Shown here in pieces: positions 62,186-64,000 of a stretch of 64,000 nt of DNA (positions are counted from its first letter, which is position 1; each line of letters begins with the position of its first letter). The position numbers and the translations under genes were made by a program. Origin of the DNA: Flavobacterium sp. LHD-85. GTDB lineage: Bacteria > Bacteroidota > Bacteroidia > Flavobacteriales > Flavobacteriaceae. The notes under the pieces are model-generated. The model was not told where the DNA came from, made no database searches, and saw nothing but the letters and a program-made list of their open reading frames with translations. The DNA lies in contig NZ_JAVFVR010000010.1 of assembly GCF_030929595.1 (NCBI RefSeq), positions 124,001 through 188,000 of the forward strand, in the 5' to 3' direction.

Positions 62186-63856
62186 TTATTTACCCGTTAT
62201 TCTTTTAATTACTTTAACCGATTCGGTTTTAACATCAGTTTTAATAACAATAATGTAGACCCCTTCTGCATACCTGCTTAAGTCTACTGGAACTGTTCTA
62301 CTTGAGATTGCAAAACTCTGCAATGTGCGTCCTAAGATATCAACCACACTTGCTGTTCCTTGTTTATAATCATAGCCGATAATGACATTTGTATATGTTG
62401 ACACCGGATTAGGAATAGCTTCTATACTTGCTTTGATTTTTTCTACTTTTGCTTTATCCTTTAACTTAACAACCCAAAAATCATTAGATCCAATATTAGA
62501 ATTTTTATCTTTTGAAGAACCTGAATTTGAAGTCCCAGCCATAAGGTATCCGCCGTCTCTGGTTTCAATCAGTTTACGAAGGATGTCTTCGCCACCGCTT
62601 CCGACGCTTTTATTCCATACTTCATCACCTTCTCCACTGATTTTTAAAGCTATGTAATCGTTTATGCCGTCTTTTTCTTTGGCAACCATTCCGACTGCTT
62701 TCGATACTAAACTCCCTCCTCCCGATTTAGGACGTGAGTTGCGTGCATGTCCTCCAATTAAGTAAGTGTTATCATCATTTTCAACTAATGAGGTTAAAAT
62801 ATCAACTTTACCAAAATCAAAAGTCTTACTCCATACTACTCCTCCTTCTTTATCCAATTTAAGAACCCAGTAATCTGTTCCATTGGCAACAATTCCACCT
62901 TCCGTTGTCAATGCATTTGAGCTATTTGAGTTTCCCCCAAGAATATATCCTTCATCTTTGGTCTGATGAATTACATAAGGTTGGTCATCACCATCTCCGC
63001 CATAAGTTTTCTGCCACTGAATTACTCCTGTATCATTTATTTTCAAAACCCAATAATCGCCAACACCTTTATTTGTTTCTGTTTTATCACCCGAAACAGG
63101 AGAATTAGAATATCCTGCAAGAATATAACCATCATCCAAAGTCTGTTCCATACTTCTTAAAACATCAGAATATTGGCCTCCATAAGTTTTTTGCCATTGT
63201 AAAACACCTTCCTTGTCTAATTTGACAACCCAGTAATCCATGCTTCCTCTGCACTTTTCAGATTTAGAATATATATCTACCGCAAAAGAGGTTTCGTCTA
63301 GTTTTGAAGTTGAAATCGAATTTGGGCTTGAACTTGAAGATCCTCCAAGAATGTAACCGCCGTCTCTTGTCTGAAAAGCACATAGCAATTCATCCTGGCT
63401 ATTTCCACCTATAGTTCGCTGCCATTGTTCGTTTCCTGCTGCATTTAGTTTTACGACCCAGAAATCTGCAAGGCCTTTACAGTGGTCTTTTTTCTGAAAG
63501 CCCTTTGAAGAACTAGAAGTTCCGGCAAGAATAAATCCTCCGTCTCTAGTGTTTTTAATGCTTTGAAGAAAATCAAAGCCAGAGCCTCCAATACTTTTTT
63601 GCCAATCCAACTCTCCATTTTCTTTCATCTTCCAGACCCAAAAATCTAAGTCTCCATGATTATCATCATCCTTATTGCCAGTTTTATTTGAAAGCGAACT
63701 TCCAGCTAAAATGAAACCATAATCAGCTGTTGGTTGAGCATCAAAAAGATAATCAGCATGTGTGCCTCCATATGACTTTTCCCAAAGAATATCTTGAGAA
63801 TAAGCAATAAAAGGCAATGAAAAAAGTAGCAGTAGGTAAAGTATCCGCATATGCAT
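62186..63856 (-). CDS. Secreted seven-repeat protein with T9SS type A sorting domain
   Basis: This protein has 556 residues from the ATG at 63856 (MHMRILYLLLLFSLPFIAYS); an in-frame ATG two codons later is equally possible. Seven repeats of about 60-70 residues have the pattern WQKTYGGxxxD ... TRDGGYILAGxSNS. They suggest a seven-bladed beta-propeller. The C-terminal 80 residues (IPNPVSTYTNVIIGYDYKQG, VDILGRTLQSFAISS, LSRYAEGVYIIVIKTDVKTE) are a type A sorting domain of the type IX secretion system, so it is probably exported to the cell surface. It is the first gene of the RHS operon, with 2 bp to the next gene. A scaffold or adhesin role is possible but not shown. Confidence 0.88.
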   Translation of the reverse strand: MHMRILYLLLLFSLPFIAYSQDILWEKSYGGTHADYLFDAQPTADYGFILAGSSLSNKTGNKDDDNHGDLDFWVWKMKENGELDWQKSIGGSGFDFLQSIKNTRDGGFILAGTSSSSKGFQKKDHCKGLADFWVVKLNAAGNEQWQRTIGGNSQDELLCAFQTRDGGYILGGSSSSSPNSISTSKLDETSFAVDIYSKSEKCRGSMDYWVVKLDKEGVLQWQKTYGGQYSDVLRSMEQTLDDGYILAGYSNSPVSGDKTETNKGVGDYWVLKINDTGVIQWQKTYGGDGDDQPYVIHQTKDEGYILGGNSNSSNALTTEGGIVANGTDYWVLKLDKEGGVVWSKTFDFGKVDILTSLVENDDNTYLIGGHARNSRPKSGGGSLVSKAVGMVAKEKDGINDYIALKISGEGDEVWNKSVGSGGEDILRKLIETRDGGYLMAGTSNSGSSKDKNSNIGSNDFWVVKLKDKAKVEKIKASIEAIPNPVSTYTNVIIGYDYKQGTASVVDILGRTLQSFAISSRTVPVDLSRYAEGVYIIVIKTDVKTESVKVIKRITGK

Positions 63857-64000
63857 TTTTTTTATAAATTTGAGGTTGTTACTATAATGCGGGCGAAAAT
63901 AATTCAATAAAATAACTTTTTATTACGTCTTTCCGTAAAGATTTAACCTTTGTTTAATTTTTAACAGTTTAACAATAGTAAAAAAAACTCTTTCTTTATA

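Overview
The window looks like the chromosome of a Flavobacterium or close relative (Bacteroidota). It is AT-rich and gene-dense. It carries three SusC/SusD pairs, a secreted protein with a type IX secretion (T9SS) type A sorting domain, STN-type TonB receptor signalling with a FecI/FecR pair, and a TTTG / TAnnTTTG promoter in front of bioB. No rRNA, tRNA or CRISPR array was seen.

Region 1 (1-17879, minus strand) is a polysaccharide utilisation locus (PUL1). In transcription order it holds an ECF sigma factor, a FecR anti-sigma factor, a SusC with an N-terminal STN signalling domain, SusD, a GH43-GH35 two-enzyme fusion, a GH35, a GH2 with a discoidin-like C-terminus, and a GH35 cut by the window edge. 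The enzymes point to a beta-galactan or arabinogalactan-like plant polymer (inference).

Region 2 (17880-31753) starts with a 1.46-kb array of modular palindromic repeats. A minus-strand GH36 alpha-galactosidase and a plus-strand PUL2 (SusC, SusD and two unassigned putative (alpha/alpha)6-barrel hydrolases) follow.

Region 3 (31754-49742) is the most interesting part. One minus-strand run reads DUF1338 enzyme, ALDH7-type dehydrogenase, PUL3 (SusC, SusD, GH63-like, GH42), a kinase fused to a class III aminotransferase-fold phospho-lyase, and a FAD/Fe-S D-2-hydroxyacid dehydrogenase. An Lrp/AsnC regulator diverges from its start. Without PUL3, these enzymes line up as a route from 5-hydroxylysine through 2-aminoadipate semialdehyde, 2-aminoadipate, 2-oxoadipate and D-2-hydroxyglutarate to 2-oxoglutarate. 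Only the 2-aminoadipate transaminase step is not seen here. The family calls are well supported, while the pathway is an inference.

Region 4 (49743-52750) has bioB with a promoter and a 42-bp palindromic terminator. Next come a REP-like element, an orphan membrane protein, and a REP-associated tyrosine transposase (RAYT) bracketed by inverted copies of the same repeat.

Region 5 (52766-63856, minus strand) is a tight operon: a seven-repeat T9SS-sorted protein, a large RHS/YD-type secreted protein, a 1933-residue protein with 16 calcium-loop-like repeats plus an RHS core and a variable-looking tip, and a 67-residue membrane protein that could be an immunity protein.

All three PULs have an intrinsic-terminator-like hairpin directly after susD and before the first enzyme gene. 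Several families of dispersed inverted repeats fill the intergenic gaps.
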